From Halisarca cf. caerulea (Eukaryota; Porifera; Demospongiae; Chondrillida; Halisarcidae): a DNA stretch of 64,000 bases. A program made the translations under genes and the position numbers. The notes below the pieces were generated by a model. That model was not told the DNA's origin and did no database searches. It worked only from the letters and a program-made list of their open reading frames with translations. The stretch spans positions 269,201 to 333,200 of the forward strand of contig CAUJGJ010000313.1 of assembly GCA_963170055.1 (NCBI GenBank), in the 5' to 3' direction. This document shows positions 14,101 to 29,700 of this stretch, piece after piece. Within the stretch, counting starts at the first letter, position 1. The number at the start of each line of letters is the position of its first letter.

Positions 14101-17100
14101 CAAAAGACCTAGGATAACTCCTGGGCAGAGGGTGCATGTACTTAAGAACTACAGACAAGACAGGAAATGATGTACTGGAGTAAGTACAGTAGGAGGATAA
14201 GACATACCGTACGTGCTCTAATTTTTGCGGGCCTAAACTTTCGCGGTTTTCGCGGATTGGAAGCCATCCGTGAAAGTTTAAATCAGCGAAAAGTTTGAAA
14301 TCTTGCGCAGTGATATAAAATGGCCGTCGCAATGATATAAAATGGCTGTCGCTGAACAGCGAGCAGCGCTGTCAACGCCTTGTTGTATTCTTATTAGATC
14401 CATGATGATATACCTAATATAGGTGTGAAAGAAGGTATAGTCTTGTCCGCTGCCTTTATTTTGTCTTCGTTTGCGTTCGCATGTGCCTGTAGCTACCTGA
14501 CGGTAATTGAAAAATGTTGCCCGATTCGTTCGTTTTTGGTTCGCAAGCGTCCAGACTTCCCAGATCTGGAGCAAGTTGTCCCATCAAGCATGGCAGATAT
14601 TGTTAGAAAAGAAATATGCAACAATTTGGAGGAAGAAACCGCTCATGTGTCTGTGTCATTGCCCGGCCTGTTTGGCTTGACAATCATTAAAACTTTAAAG
14701 TGCCAATTGCGATCTAGGGTCTACTCAGGTCTAGCACTTGTTAACTTGAACAAAAAAAACAAAGGCACTGGGTGGGGACCCGCGAAAATAAAAATGCGAA
14801 AATCGCGAATTTGCGAAATCCGCGAAAGTTTAAGCCCGCAAAAATTAGAGCGCGTACGGTACATATGTACATTTACTACACATGGCATGGAGCAGCTACA
14901 CATGGCATGGAGCAGCTACACATGGCATGGAGCAGCTACACATGGCATGGAGCAGCTACACATGGCATGGAGCAGCTACACATGGCATGGTGCAGCTACA
15001 CATGGCATGGTGCATTTGTATGTGCACCACACACATAAGTAGTATGCACATGCACATGACTGTAAGTATGAGTGCAGTCATGCCTCCAGTCATCCCATGT
15101 GCTTGTGGTTTATGTGTGTGGCATACAAATAGGTCACATTACATTACAGTGTCAATTCACATAGTAATCAGGGACTCTGTACATACCTCCTAGTTTAAAA
15201 TAACTTGTGCCAATGGTGAGCTCAGTGAGTCTCTCGTTCCTACAAAGACCCCCTATCATCTTAGGCCAATCATGTGCTGAAGAGAAGGGTCCAGAGCAGT
15301 GGATATGCAGTGATCTGAGACAATGGTTGCCTTCCAAAGCATTATTAGTCTTCTTCCAATAGTCTTCTTCACCTCGTACCAAACACACTCCCTGAATCAA
15401 TGGACATAAAGCACTGAATCAAACAGATTCCTTCATGGGCACCACAACACACAGCCACTAGACAGTACAGTACTAATCTTATTGAAACCATGGCAACCAA
15501 ATGGAAGTGATTCAAGTCACACTATCCACTACAGTATAAGGTCCATGGACTGCAAGGTTAGTTACCATGGGAACTCTTTTCAATCAACCACACTGCTAAT
15601 CAACCCTTGGTTAATTAACCGCCACAGGGGCAAGAGTTGTGTGACATAATAATACAAAATGCTAAGTCCCGAGGGAAAGAAGTATATGAGGGCACATGCA
15701 TTTTGTACACCATGTAGAGCCATAATGTCTATTGTATGTCTTATGAGACGACATGCACTTACACTCTGAATCAGCCATTAATTTTTGCAGGGAAATTTAA
15801 TGGTATAAAATGGCTTCCTCAAGCACAAGCATGCATTGGGTCTCACACCCATGCAGCCCCTTCCACCAGTTGCCAGTTAGTAGAAGGGGCTGGCAGCAAT
15901 CAAGGACCAATGTTCCAACCCTCTTATATGCACACATGCATATAAATTCACTAACCACAAAACCTCATGTACATACTATAGAGTTGCATGTAAACAAACA
16001 CTTCAGAGGACAATGCGTACATGCAATGAACTGCATCTATACTGCATGTACATAGTACACATGTGCACACATGTACCTGATGTGCGTAGCACACATGTAC
16101 CTGATGCGTACAGCACACATGTACCTGATGTGTGCAGCACACATGTACCTGATGTGTACAGCACACATGCAGCACACATGTACCTGATGTGTGCATGTAG
16201 CATACATGTACCTGTTGCACACATGTACCTGATGTGTGCATGTAGCATACATGTACCTGTTGCACACATGTACCTGATGTGTGCATGTAGCACACATGTA
16301 CCTGTTGTGTGTAGCACACATGTACCTGATGTGTGTAGCACACATGTACCTGATGTGTGTAGCACACATGTACCTGTTGTGTGTAGCACACATGTACCTG
16401 ATGTGTGTAGCACACATGTACCTGTTGTGTGTAGCACACATGTACCTGATGTGTGTAGCACACATGTACCTGATGTGTGTAGCACACATGTACCTGATGT
16501 GCGTAGCACACATGTACCTGATGTGCGTAGCACACATGTACCTGATGTGTGTAGCACACATGTACATGATGTGTGTAACACACATGTACCTGATGTGTGT
16601 AGCACACATGTACCTGATGTGTGTAGCACACATGTACCTGATGTGTGTAGCACACATGTACCTGATGTGTGCAGCACACATGTACCTGATGTGTGTAGCA
16701 CACATGTACCTGATGTGTGTAGCACACATGTACCTGATGTGTGTAGCACACATGTACCAGATGTGTGTAGCACACATGTACCTGATGTGTGTAGCACACT
16801 GTATGTATACAGACACTGAGAGCATAGTTGCATATACCATAATCAGTCTGAGCTCCTCAGCTTGTCCTGACAACGCAGACAACACTGTTTCCACAGGTGG
16901 ATTCTCCAGCTCAATAGCTTTCACATTCCTAATGCTCTCATTCAGTGGCTTCAGATCTGAAAACAGTGGACAAATCACACAATCACAAACACATCTGCAG
17001 GAGTCATCATCAACTGACTATACAACAGATGAGGAGTACCATCATTGGAGATGAGAACAGCAAGGACTCAAACAATGATATGCATGGACTGATCCACACA

Positions 17101-19332
17101 AGACACAACACCACAGGATCTTCCACATGCAATACATGTAAACACACTACAAACACAGACACTATAGGGTTTATCACAGGAGAAATCCTATAGGTGAAGG
17201 GTATATTCACAAACAAGCAACCTTTCACCTTTCACACCAGTTTACTCTCAGACCCATGCACCTTGTCCCTATTACTGCTAAAGAAAACACTAACAGAAAC
17301 TAACAGTCCAGCCAGTTAATCATCAAAGGTCCTACACCAAAGACCCCACCACATGCAGGTAAGGCCCTGACTGCAGGAATTATTGCTTGCACATTGTGTA
17401 TTACCCAGTACACATGCAGTGCAAGACCATGTCACTTACCACTTTCAGACAAGGCTTGGTGGTCTTCAAACCCAAGATGGACCTTTTGCAGGCTAGGATG
17501 GTGGGACATGGCATATGCCAAAACATGGGAATCATAAGGAGAGTGGATGTCTGCGCAAATAGTGTTCTTGAACACTGCTTGGAGAACTTGATTTGATATA
17601 GACTCATCTCTGGCTTCATACAGGGACATCATGACAAGCTTACCAGCATCATCCGGATACTGGATACTTAGCTGCCTGTCATTCATAAACATTGGACGTA
17701 TTGCACAAGGGGGTGCACCAACTCTAACTATGTTGCTAAGGGTCAAACCCCAGTCCATCTCGTCTATGGATGGTGGTGATAAAGAGGCACTAAGGGATAT
17801 CAAATCAACATGCTCAAGTTTGGTCAGTCCACAGTACATCCTCCAGATTTCTGCCATCTCCGGCACCCCAAACTGTTCCATCCAAATTGACTTTTGGTCA
17901 TCTTTGCTCTGATGTCCGATGTAAATTGCACCCAAAGCTTCCTGTACTGTCTTGTGAGGAAACTGGTAGAGGACACCTGCAATTGGAGAGTGATCAGCGA
18001 TGTCTTCAGAAAACAACAGGTTGTAGATGCTACCACGAGTGTCTACATATTTCTTCAAGTCACCCAAATCTTCATCTGTCAGAATTAGACGTTGGTCGAG
18101 ACAACACTTGTATGCCACCTCACATAGCTGGTAAAACCCTGGAAACAGGTCTTCTGGGACTTCAAGGAGGTTTCGGATCCTCTTATTGACAGATGGGTGT
18201 GTCTCACTGAGGTACTCCTCCAACTGGTGGCAGATGTACTTCAGGAATATTCCACTCAGATTCTCTGGTAGGGGATCGTCATCAAGATATTCTTGGACCA
18301 TGCATACTATTTCCAGGATCCTCGGAATACGACACATCCCTCGGACTAGAGGGAGTGTCTTCAGACGATGGATCACTTCCTCTGCTTTACCTAAATCACT
18401 ATCAAAGTAGCTCTTGACAAAACTGTCAACATTATCACTTGTGAAACCGAGAATTTCAATGCAAAACGTGGGCATTTCAAACATAGTTGTCAGATCAAGA
18501 TATCGTGATGGTCGAGTAGTGATGAACACATCACACTTGCTGAGGTAAAGATCTTCACACGACAAAAGTCTGGATAGGAAGGGGAACTTTCCCAGCCAGT
18601 CTGCAACCTCATCAAATCCATCCAGAATTAGAATGACTCCAGTTCCAGCTTGCTCCTCAATCACTGGACAGAGCTCAGGGCAATTTAGGTGCTGCAGTAA
18701 GAAAGGAAGATCGACGCGGTCCTCTTTTGCAGGGTCAAAAAAATGTAATCTCAATCGTCTTAGCTCAATAAGGATTGCAAGCTGGTATACATTGGGGAGT
18801 GTTTGAGAGTAGATATCCTTACACAGCTGACGGGAAAGAGTAGTTTTCCCACAACCTGGGGCTCCTGTGATTATCACTCTTTTTCCTGATATTTGGCCAC
18901 TACAAGTTAAGATGGCTTCATATCCAATCGTCTTTGAACGGGCACAATAGCCATCTATTCCATAGATGGCTGCCTCAAGGAATTCTTTAGCGTCTTTCTT
19001 TGACTTGGCTCGGTAATAGTTGCGTTCAACTGCTGCTAAATTTATAAACTTAACATTGCGTGCATATCTCGACTTCACACCAGTGTTATCATTTCTACTG
19101 TAGAGTAACTTCAGTTCTTCGTATGCCTACAATGAAATAAATGTAGAGTTTTCACTTCACAAGAGAACAATCAACAGTGGCCCCACCTCTCAGTAACCTG
19201 GTGATACTGTACAGTGAGACCTCTCTACTCTGCACCTCATGTATGTTGACTAGACTGTAGATTGGGAAATATTTTCATCGAAACGAGAAATCATGAACAT
19301 AACACCACAAATATTTTCATTATATGCAACAA

Positions 19333-19367
<35 letters not shown>

Positions 19368-21033
19368 TGTGTGTGTGTGTGTGTGTGTGTCATTTGCAAA
19401 AGTTACATGTAATTAAAGCCAAGCTTGAATAAGATCAATGTTGTAATGGATAGCTCTCGCAACACTACAGCACAGATTGTAACACTAGTGAAAATCCCAC
19501 AAAATCCACTATGGCAAGGACGAGAAGTGTTCCACAGTGCAGGTTTTTGTTCTCGTCATCATTGATTGTCGCTATACTACTGTTCTGAATAGCTACATAC
19601 ATTCACTCTATTACATCTTCTGAAGTTGATTGTGTCCCCCCGATCATTGCAGAGGGTGTCATACCTAATTGAAACCCACCCCCAGCCCTCCCAAGGTTTG
19701 TCCTGGTGGGCTCTCGCACCCCTCACACCCAGACCTACACTAGCTGGCAGTGCCCCAAATTGTATGACCAATCCGAGGGTAATCCAACCACCTCCATGGT
19801 CATAACCCCCAGACAACCAGCTACAACTGTAGCCCATGTCCCAGTACAAACGCCTAGCACAAGCAATGATAAGAAGGATCTCACATCTTTGGCCTACCCC
19901 CAATACTAGCACACATGGTGGAGGCCATTATAGCTCACCGCTTCATGGCACCATAGACCCTATTACAACTGGACTGGAAACTGCTGAGCTGAACCGCGGT
20001 ACTTGGGCATTCACCGCAAAATTGTATTCATGGACATTGAATGATACACTTTACATAAAGCCTCGATTTTTCCTGATCTATAAATGCCAAATAGTAGCTC
20101 AACCCACGGGTAGGCTCCAAAACTGGGGCTCTAGTGGTATAGGACAGGTTCTCAGGATACTTTTTAAAGAAAATTTAGGGGTGTCACCCGTACAAAAAGC
20201 TAGAAACATTGCATAATGTTGGTGTCATTTCGGCATTCACAAAAATATAATTCTCCGTAACATCTCCTTTACTTCAAGTATATAGGACAGAAATGAATGG
20301 CACAGTATTATAGAACAAGTTAAGCTCTATCCGTGCATGGCAATAATGTGTCACAAAACCTTCTGGTAATGTCAAAATCTGTATACAAAATTGTTACTCT
20401 TGGCAAGCATTTACTGCCCAGGCACACCTCATACAAAGGCAAGTGAGCTATCTTTGCGTATACCAAATATTGATTCCATCCCGAATGTGTATTCAAACCA
20501 CGGTATGCACAGAAATTACGTATGTTCGATTACGCAGAATAAACTTCGCATGAACTTCATTAAAGTTTTGAACAATTTTCGCTGAAGCTTTGAACAATTT
20601 TCGCTGAAGCTTCGAGCAAACTTCGCTGAAACTTCGAGGCCACCATATTAAAATTTTGTGCAAACTTAACTGAAACTTCAAGTGAACGTCACTAATACTT
20701 TCAAGGAACAAGCAAGACTGCGGAGCTACGGCTACTTGCATCCGAGGGATACGTCGCATTTCCAAAGTGATATTCCTCCAAGTAGTTAAAATGGACTCGC
20801 CCAATCCAACGATCGAAGAAGACGCTTCGAATATTTCAGGAAATAAATTGCCAATGGAGGCAGACGACTCAGACTTCTTTCTCAAATTTGAAGTCTTAGA
20901 GTCTTTAGAGAAAAAGAGAACGAAACGTCACTGCCAGTCACATGGTCGTTCAATTGTCTTTAGGATGGTCAGGCAGTCAGTCGGTCACGCGGTCATCGCC
21001 CCTAAACTGGACGGTTTTATATAAGAAGTATTG

Positions 21034-21084
<51 letters not shown>

Positions 21085-23659
21085 ACTGTGTGGGCGGTAT
21101 CTATTATCTTCAAAGAGAATACCAGGGTATATCAATGACCCCAATTCATATGCCCTGTTTTTTAAGTGACGATAATTGATAACTGCCTTGTCAACAGGAT
21201 GATGCAACAGCAGCACACCTGCTGTACGTACAATGTATACTAAGCCTACGAAGAAGTTTGCATTGGTCTTTTTAGGAACGTTTTCATCTACACCTATCGT
21301 TTCAGACCCTGTTGCGACGTTTACAGTCTTTTAGGAGAGCAGTAGTCCCTCCGAATGGAGTAATCACGAATTCTTCTAACCTTTCGAGGACAACCATCAC
21401 GGATAAAGACTAAAGCGAACTTTTAGAAAGAAACATGGGCTCCAGTAAGTTTTGTTTTCACGCCGTAGTATTGTCGTAGCTGTCTTCACTCGAATTAAGT
21501 TAAAAGCGTTATCTCTCGCATTACATTTGCTGCGCATGCGTACCCATTATTCGGCGTAGACACAAGGTTCGTCGCTGAAATGGAGAGTTGTAAAGATAAT
21601 AACCATCGTTCGGCTTGAGTTTAACACTGAAGTACCTTCCCTGCGAGCAAAATCCTTCTTTCAAGTGGGATACATATTAGTTATACCCCGCTTTGCTGGG
21701 TACATGGGAATATACTAAGTGTTAGGTGTTAATTAACACTCGGGCTGCACCCTCATGCATCAACACCTAACACTTAGTATATTCCCCATGTACCCAGCAA
21801 AAGCGGGGTACAACTAATATGTACGTATACATATATATATATACGGTACTTCTCATAGAAAACCGTCCAGTTTACGGCCGATGACCACGTGACTGACTGA
21901 CTGACTGACCGTTCGAGCAACGATTGAACGACCGTGTGACTGGCCGTGATGTTTCGCAAGAGATCGAAACATCCACTCTCTTTTTCTCTAAAGACTTTTC
22001 AAATTTGAGAAAAAAGTCTGAGTCGTCCACCTCCATTGGCAATTTATCTCCTGAAATATTCGAAGCGTCTTCTTCGATCGTTGGATTGGGGCGAGTCCGA
22101 TTTACCGTATAGCCGGAAAGGTTGGCGGGAAGAAAATTTGGCGAATTGTGCCCGAATTAAACATTGGCGGTTTTTACTTTGGCGATTACCTCCAGGAACA
22201 CAATAATTATATTCATAATCTATGAATAATAAGATGGCTGCAGTAGCATGGGTGCGCTGTGGCCTTGGGGAAATTCGAAGATCGAAAAGAGTGTGCACTG
22301 CTCGTTCGTTATTGCTGTCATTGTACCATCGACAACAGAGTATTGGGGCACTCCCCCGCCTAAAATCAGCAGGTTACTCCTTGTTTCTTCATAGATAGTC
22401 TATGGTTACGTATACAGTGTAAAATATTTGGTTTCTTCAGCGAAATATTTGGCGGATTATACTTTGGCGGTGGACACAGAAATCGCCAATTCGCCAAAGT
22501 AAATTCCCCGCCAACCTTTCCGGCTATACGGTAACTACTTGGAGGGATATCACTTTGGAAATGCGACGTATCCCTCGGATGCGGATAGCAGTAGCTCTGC
22601 AGTCTTGTTTGTTCCTTGAAAGTATTAATGACATTCACTTGAAGTTTCAGTGAAGTTCGTTCAAAGTTTCAGTTAGTTCGCACAAAATTTTAATATGGTG
22701 CCCTCGAAGCTTCAGCGAAGTTCGCTCGAAACTTCAGTGAAAATCGTTCAAAACTTCAATAAAGTTCACGCGAAGTTTATTCTGCGCAATCGAACATAAT
22801 TTCTGTGCATACCGTGGTTTGAATACACCTTTTCTCGCCATTTCTTTCTTCCTCGACTATTGGCATTGCGTAACGACCGTGACGTTTTATTACGCATCAC
22901 TAAATGACGCCGTTCAAACTGTCAATTGACCCTTGACTGAGTGCTGATCGACTGACTGAACGACTGACAGCGTGCTGGACGGTTTTCTATGAGAAGTACC
23001 GTATATATGTATCCCACTGCGTGGGCGGTTTCCATTATCTTCAAAGAGACCGCCTTGGGTATATTCGCCATATACCGGGGTATATCAATGACCCCAATTC
23101 ATATACCCTGTTTTTTGAATGAAGATAATTGATAACTGCCTTGTTAACAGGATGATGCAACAGAGGCACATCTGCTGTACGTACAATGTATACTAAGCCT
23201 ACGAAGAAGTTCGTGTTGTTGTTTTTTTACGAACGTTTCTGTCTACACGTATCGTTTTAAACCCCCTTGCAGCTTTTGCATACAGTCTTTTAGGAGAGCA
23301 GTAGTCCTCCCAACTGAGCAATTGCCAATTTTTCTAACCCTTCGACAATGACCGTCATTGATAAAGAGTGAAGCGAACTTTTAGAAAGGAACATGTGCTC
23401 CTAGACTAGTAAGGTTTGTTTTCACGGTAGAGTATTTTCGTAGTTCCTTGAAGGTGTCTTCTTTTAAGTTAAAAGTGTTCTCTTCACATTAGCAGCACAT
23501 ACGTATCCAGTATACGGCGTAGACGCACAGTTTATCGCTGAAATGGAAAGTTGTAAAGCTAATAATCGTCGTTCGGCTTGAATTAAACACCGAAGTACCA
23601 ACACCTAACACTTAGTATATTCCCCATGTACCCAGCAAAAGCGGGGTATAACTAATATA

Positions 23660-23715
<56 letters not shown>

Positions 23716-26700
23716 TGTTACACTTCTGGAATTTATAATGAAAATAATAAAAAATTATGAAACTCACTGAAATCGCATTTAACTACAATACCAAAAGAGG
23801 ACTTGCACAATTATCACACAGTACAAAATTTTTGAGGAACTTAACTTTTGTGTTTTTCAAGGATGAACGCTGGAGCACAAAATTTGCACACCACAAAAAA
23901 TTGGTGCACTGCTTGGCAGGTATTAGCCGACAGACCCACAAAATGTATTTCCACAAATATTTCAAAGTGGTCAACCACGAAAATTTAGCTCGTCAAAAAT
24001 TTAGTGACCAAGGTTTGATTAACCAACTGATTGAGTGCAAGTTGTTAATGTAAAGTACCATACTACTGTATACCAATTGGACCTCATAATTCAGAAGAAA
24101 AAAGGCAAATATTATAGGACAGTTTTATAGTTAACCAGCAGTTTGGAACTTTGCCTGTGGGGAGTGATAAATACCCTAATCCGCAACAGTAGAAGGGAAA
24201 GTGTTCATGTATTGTAACGCACCTCTTTCAACTTCCTTGTCCTCTCATCATCTGATGTGGACAATGATGGTGTTGGTTCAGCAGTTGTAGATGTCACTAC
24301 AGTCCGGGATTGAGGGGGGCAACCTGCAATAGGTACAAATGAGACAGACACCACTGGATGCATGTACACCACTGGACGCATGTACGCCACTGGACGCATG
24401 TACACCACTGGATGCAAGAACACCACTGGATGCATGTACACCACTGGATGCATGTACACCACCAGACGCATGTACACCACTGGACGCATGTACACCACTG
24501 GATGCATGTACACCACCAGACACATGTACACCACTGGACGCATGTACACCACCAGACGTATGTACACCACTGGACGCATGTACACCACTGGACGCATGTA
24601 CACCACTGGATGCATGTACACCACTGGACGCATCAGAGCTCACGATAACTTTTTGGAAGTGTGTGGACATAATGCAGACAAACTCCGAAATGCCTGGACA
24701 TGATAATTTGACTATAGCAATCACATACTTAGCTAGTTTCTCCTTGCTACCATGTATGCAGTTGTAAGCCAGCATACATATGCAGTTTCCGGTATATTCA
24801 TACTATGTGCAGTAGCAGTTTAGCATTTCCCCAGTCACAAAACCATAATATTGCTGTCAGTGTAAGTGAAAAGGCTTTGTGCAACTGGCTTCTAAAGCAC
24901 CAGTGTCCATATACACTTAGGAGAGGCTGTTTTGAACTGCAGGGCTACTGAACAGCTATTTCTATCCTATGGTGCCACTGCCTAATTAATAGCAGAAGTG
25001 ACAGACCACAAATCTGTCACCTGAACAATGCCAGCCTCCTACAGCCATAAACACTTCCTTTGAGCTGACACAATGTCAGGACAAAATTGATAACATCTGG
25101 ACACTTACTGAAAATGATCGGAAAATGTCCGATGTCTGGTTGCATTTTCGAGCTCTGATGCATGGGTCCACTGAACGCATGCACACCACTGGATGCATGT
25201 ACACCACTGGACGCATGTACATCACTGGATGCATGTACACCACTGGACGCATGTACACCACTAGACGCATGTACACCACTGGATGCATGTACACCACTGG
25301 ATGCATGTACACCACTGGATGCATGTACACCACTGGATGCATGTACATCACTGGATGCATGTACACCACTGGATGAATGTGTGACCATAAGACATACACT
25401 GGCACTCAGAAGAAATTTATTAGTTGCACAGTACAGTGAAACCTCTCTGAGGCTGTGATTACATGACAACAATTGTGCACAGAGACATTTCCTGCAGGTA
25501 GCATCTACCAAAATATTTCTGCATTTACATGACAACAGTCACATTGTGATTTCAGCAAATAAATTATATCGGGACGAGAAAAATAGCTACTGGTGACGTG
25601 ACAATTGGTGTCACGACAGCTGTTCAATGTGTTAATTAACAGTGCTTGAGTGAAGTGTTCGCAACAATTTTACCGAGAGAGTGATGGCAAAACATGACCA
25701 ACATTTTTCGTGGACAAATGATGAATATTTTGCATTGGCGTAGGAATGACTTGTACTTTGGGGGGGGGGGGGCTCATTCAATATCATGTGCAGTTCATGT
25801 GCAGTATACTAGCTTGTTTAGTATATGATCAGGCAAACATTAGGGGGGGGGGGGGGGGGGGCTATAGCCCCTCCAGCCCCCATGGTTCCTACACTTATAG
25901 CCCTCTAACCCCCATGGTTCCTACACCTATAGCCCCTCTAGCTCCCATGGTTCCTACACCTACAGCCCCTACAGCCCCCATGGTTCCTACACCTCTAGCC
26001 CCCCTAGCCCCCATGGTTCCTACACCTCTAGCCCCTCTAGCCCCCATGGTTCCTACACCTCTAGCCCCATGGTTCCTACACCTACAGCCCCTCCAGCCCC
26101 CATGGTTCCTACACCTATAGCCCCTCTAGCCCCCACGGTTCCTACACCTATAGCCCTCTAGCCCCCATGGTTCCTACACCTACAGCCCCTCTAGCTCCCA
26201 TGGTTCATACACCTACAGCCCCTCTAGCCCCCATGGTTCCTACACCTATAGCCCCTCCAGCCCCCATGGTTCCTACTCCTCTAGCCCCTCTAGCCCCCAT
26301 GGTTCCTACACCTCTAGCCCCTCCAGCCCCCATGGTTCCTACACCTATAGCCCCTCTAGCCCCCATGGTTCCTACACCTACAGCCTCTCTAGCTCCCATG
26401 GTTCCTACACCTACAGCCCCTTCAGCCCCCATGGTTCCTACACCTGTAGCCCCTTCAGCCCCCATGGTTCCTACACCTGTAGCCCCTTCAGCCCCCATGG
26501 TTCCTACACCTGTAGCCCCTCCAGCCCCCATGGTTCCTACACCTGTAGCCCCTTCAGCCCCTACAGTTCCTACACCTATAGCCCCCATGGTTCCTACACC
26601 TATAGCCCTCTAGCCCCCATGGTTCCTACACCTATAGCCCTCTAGCCCCCATGGTTCCTACACCTACAGCCCCTCCAGCCCCCATGGTTCCTACACCTCT

Positions 26701-29700
26701 AGCCCCATGGTTCCTACACCTACAGCCCCTCCAGCCCCCATGGTTCCTACACCTCTAGCCCCTCTAGCCCCCATGGTTCCTACACCTATAGCCCTCTAGC
26801 CCCCATGGTTCCTACACCTCTAGCCCCTCTAGCCCCCATGGTTCCTACACCTATAGCCCCATGGTTCCTACACCTACAGCCCCTACAGCCCCCATGGTTC
26901 CTACACCTCTAGCCCCTCTAGCCCCCATGGTTCCTACACCTATAGCCCTCTAGCCCCCATGGTTCCTACACCTCTAGCCCCTCCAGCCCCCATGGTTCCT
27001 ACACCTATAGCCCCTCTAGCTCCCATGGTTCCTACACCTACAGCCCCTCTAGCCCCCATGGTTCCTACATCTATAGCCCCTCTAGCTCCCATGGTTCCTA
27101 CACCTATAGCCCCTCTAGCCCCCATGGTTCCTACACCTATAGCCCCTCTAGCTCCCATGGTTCCTACACCTACAGCCCCTCCAGCCCCCATGGTTCCTAC
27201 ACCTCTAGCCCCTCTAGCCCCCATGGTTCCTACACCTCTAGCCCCTCTAGCCCCCATGGTTCCTACACCTCTAGCCCCATGGTTCCTACACCTACAGCCC
27301 CTCCAGCCCCCATGGTTCCTACACCTATAGCCCCTCTAGCCCCCATGGTTCCTACACCTATAGCCCTCTAGCCCCCATGGTTCCTACACCTACAGCCCCT
27401 CTAGCTCCCATGGTTCATACACCTACAGCCCCTCTAGCCCCCATGGTTCCTACACCTATAGCCCCTCCAGCCCCCATGGTTCCTACTCCTCTAGCCCCTC
27501 TAGCCCCCATGGTTCCTACACCTCTAGCCCCCATGGTTCCTACACCTCTAGCCCCTCCAGCCCCCATGGTTCCTACACCTATAGCCCCTCTAGCCCCCAT
27601 GGTTCCTACACCTATAGCCCTCTAGCCCCCATGGTTCCTACACCTACAGCCTCTCTAGCTCCCATGGTTCCTACACCTACAGCCCCTTCAGCCCCCATGG
27701 TTCCTACACCTGTAGCCCCTTCAGCCCCCATGGTTCCTACACCTGTAGCCCCTCCAGCCCCCATGGTTCCTACACCTGTAGCCCCTTCAGCCCCTACAGT
27801 TCCTACACCTATAGCCCCCATGGTTCCTACACCTATAGCCCTCTAGCCCCCATGGTTCCTACACCTATAGCCCTCTAGCCCCCATGGTTCCTACACCTAC
27901 AGCCCCTCCAGCCCCCATGGTTCCTACACCTCTAGCCCCATGGTTCCTACACCTACAGCCCCTCCAGCCCCCATGGTTCCTACACCTCTAGCCCCTCTAG
28001 CCCCCATGGTTCCTACACCTATAGCCCTCTAGCCCCCATGGTTCCTACACCTCTAGCCCCTCTAGCCCCCATGGTTCCTACACCTCTAGCCCCATGGTTC
28101 CTACACCTACAGCCCCTCCAGCCCCCATGGTTCCTACACCTATAGCCCCTCTAGCTCCCATGGTTCCTACACCTACAGCCCCTCTAGCCCCCATGGTTCC
28201 TACATCTATAGCCCCTCTAGCCCCCATGGTTCCTACACCTATAGCCCCTCTAGCTCCCATGGTTCCTACACCTATAGCCCCTCTAGACCCCATGGTTCCT
28301 ACACCTATAGCCCCTCTAGCTCCCATGGTTCCTACACCTCTAGCCCCTCCAGCCCCCATGGTTCCTACACCTACAGCCCCTCTAGCCCCCATGGTTCCTA
28401 CACCTACAGCCCCTCTAGCCCCCATGGTTCCTACACCTATAGCCCCTCTAGCCCCCATGGTTCCTACACCTATAGCCCCTCTAGCTCCCATGGTTCCTAC
28501 ACCTATAGCCCCTCTAGACCCCATGGTTCCTACACCTATAGCCCCTCTAGACCCCATGGTTCCTACACCTATAGCCCTCTAGCCCCCATGGTTCCTACAC
28601 CTATAGCCCCTCTAGACCCCATGGTTCCTACACCTCTAGCCCCTATAACCCCCATGGTTCCTACACCTCTAGCCCCTCTAGCCCCCATGGTTCCTACACC
28701 GCAGCCATTTATACGGAAATCGGGATTACGTGGAAGAAATTTTGATAGAGGGGATGAACAACAGCATCAGATTATGGATAACGGAGTTTTCCGGATTACA
28801 GAATATGTTTACATACGTATGAATAGTATCTGCTTCACACTTTTTGGTCGGATCATACCTTATTCCGGATCACAAAGGAGTTGGATTAAGCAGGTTCCAC
28901 TGTAGGTCCTGTTTTGTAGCTAAGCTGTCACCAACTGTTCTGAATCAGCCATTTTAGTATAAATAATATGATATTAATATTATTATAATTAATAATTACA
29001 GTGATGGACTTCAGGACATGATATTCATCACTGAGTGCACAATCTCATGAATAGCATTACATAAGTAATAAACACAACACTATCAAATAAGAAATTCCAA
29101 GAACAATAATAATAGGTTCACCTACAGATATATCACGTACAAACTGAATAAAGTACATACCAGCTACATACGTCCTATGGGTCAGAGTAGTTAGTAAAAA
29201 TCCTACGAACTGCTTTTCCCCTTCTCTCATTAGAACCAGAAACAGTGCTGTACCTACTGGATTCAGAAAGTTTTTCAGGCTGGAATTCTGTGTCATATGA
29301 AATTTGACTTTAGTATACGTACTTCCAGTGGTAAAGATAGCATTTGACCTTTGCTAGGACAAATGGCTGACCCAGTGTTATATTGGTGGGACATTTTGAA
29401 GATTGGTCAGCCATTTCTAACCATCAGAGATTATGTACATATGTACATACATGTGTACATACATAATACAAAGGAATCTTTAGGATTGAACCTTGAGATT
29501 GGCAAAGCAAATTGGCACTCAATTGTATTAGCCAATAACAGAAACTCAGCTCTCAGTTTAGTAGTCAGCCAAATGGCTGACCCAACTTGATTTGGTCAGC
29601 CATATTCATGTTTTGTTCGGAAAATGACAGATGGCAGGCAGCTATTTCTAGCTCTGTACTTCAATATGGTGACTGTATTTCATAAGATGGCTGGATTAGA

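Noticed and set aside
15951..16978. Long ORFs on both strands (up to 313 codons)
   Set aside because: They are translations of the 24-bp minisatellite; all frames are open and the residues are pure repeat. Only 16838-16956 is a real exon here.
24278..24775. VHASSG-repeat reading frame upstream of the Ser/Thr linker exon
   Set aside because: It runs through the acceptor of exon 3; the CARD exon joins exon 3 in phase without it. An 18-bp repeat unit explains the open frame.
25868..28700. Pro/Ala/Thr-rich MVPTPIAP ORFs and Gly-rich mirror ORFs
   Set aside because: The 33-bp repeat is divisible by three; ORFs break wherever units vary, and the array is inside an intron of a phase-consistent gene.
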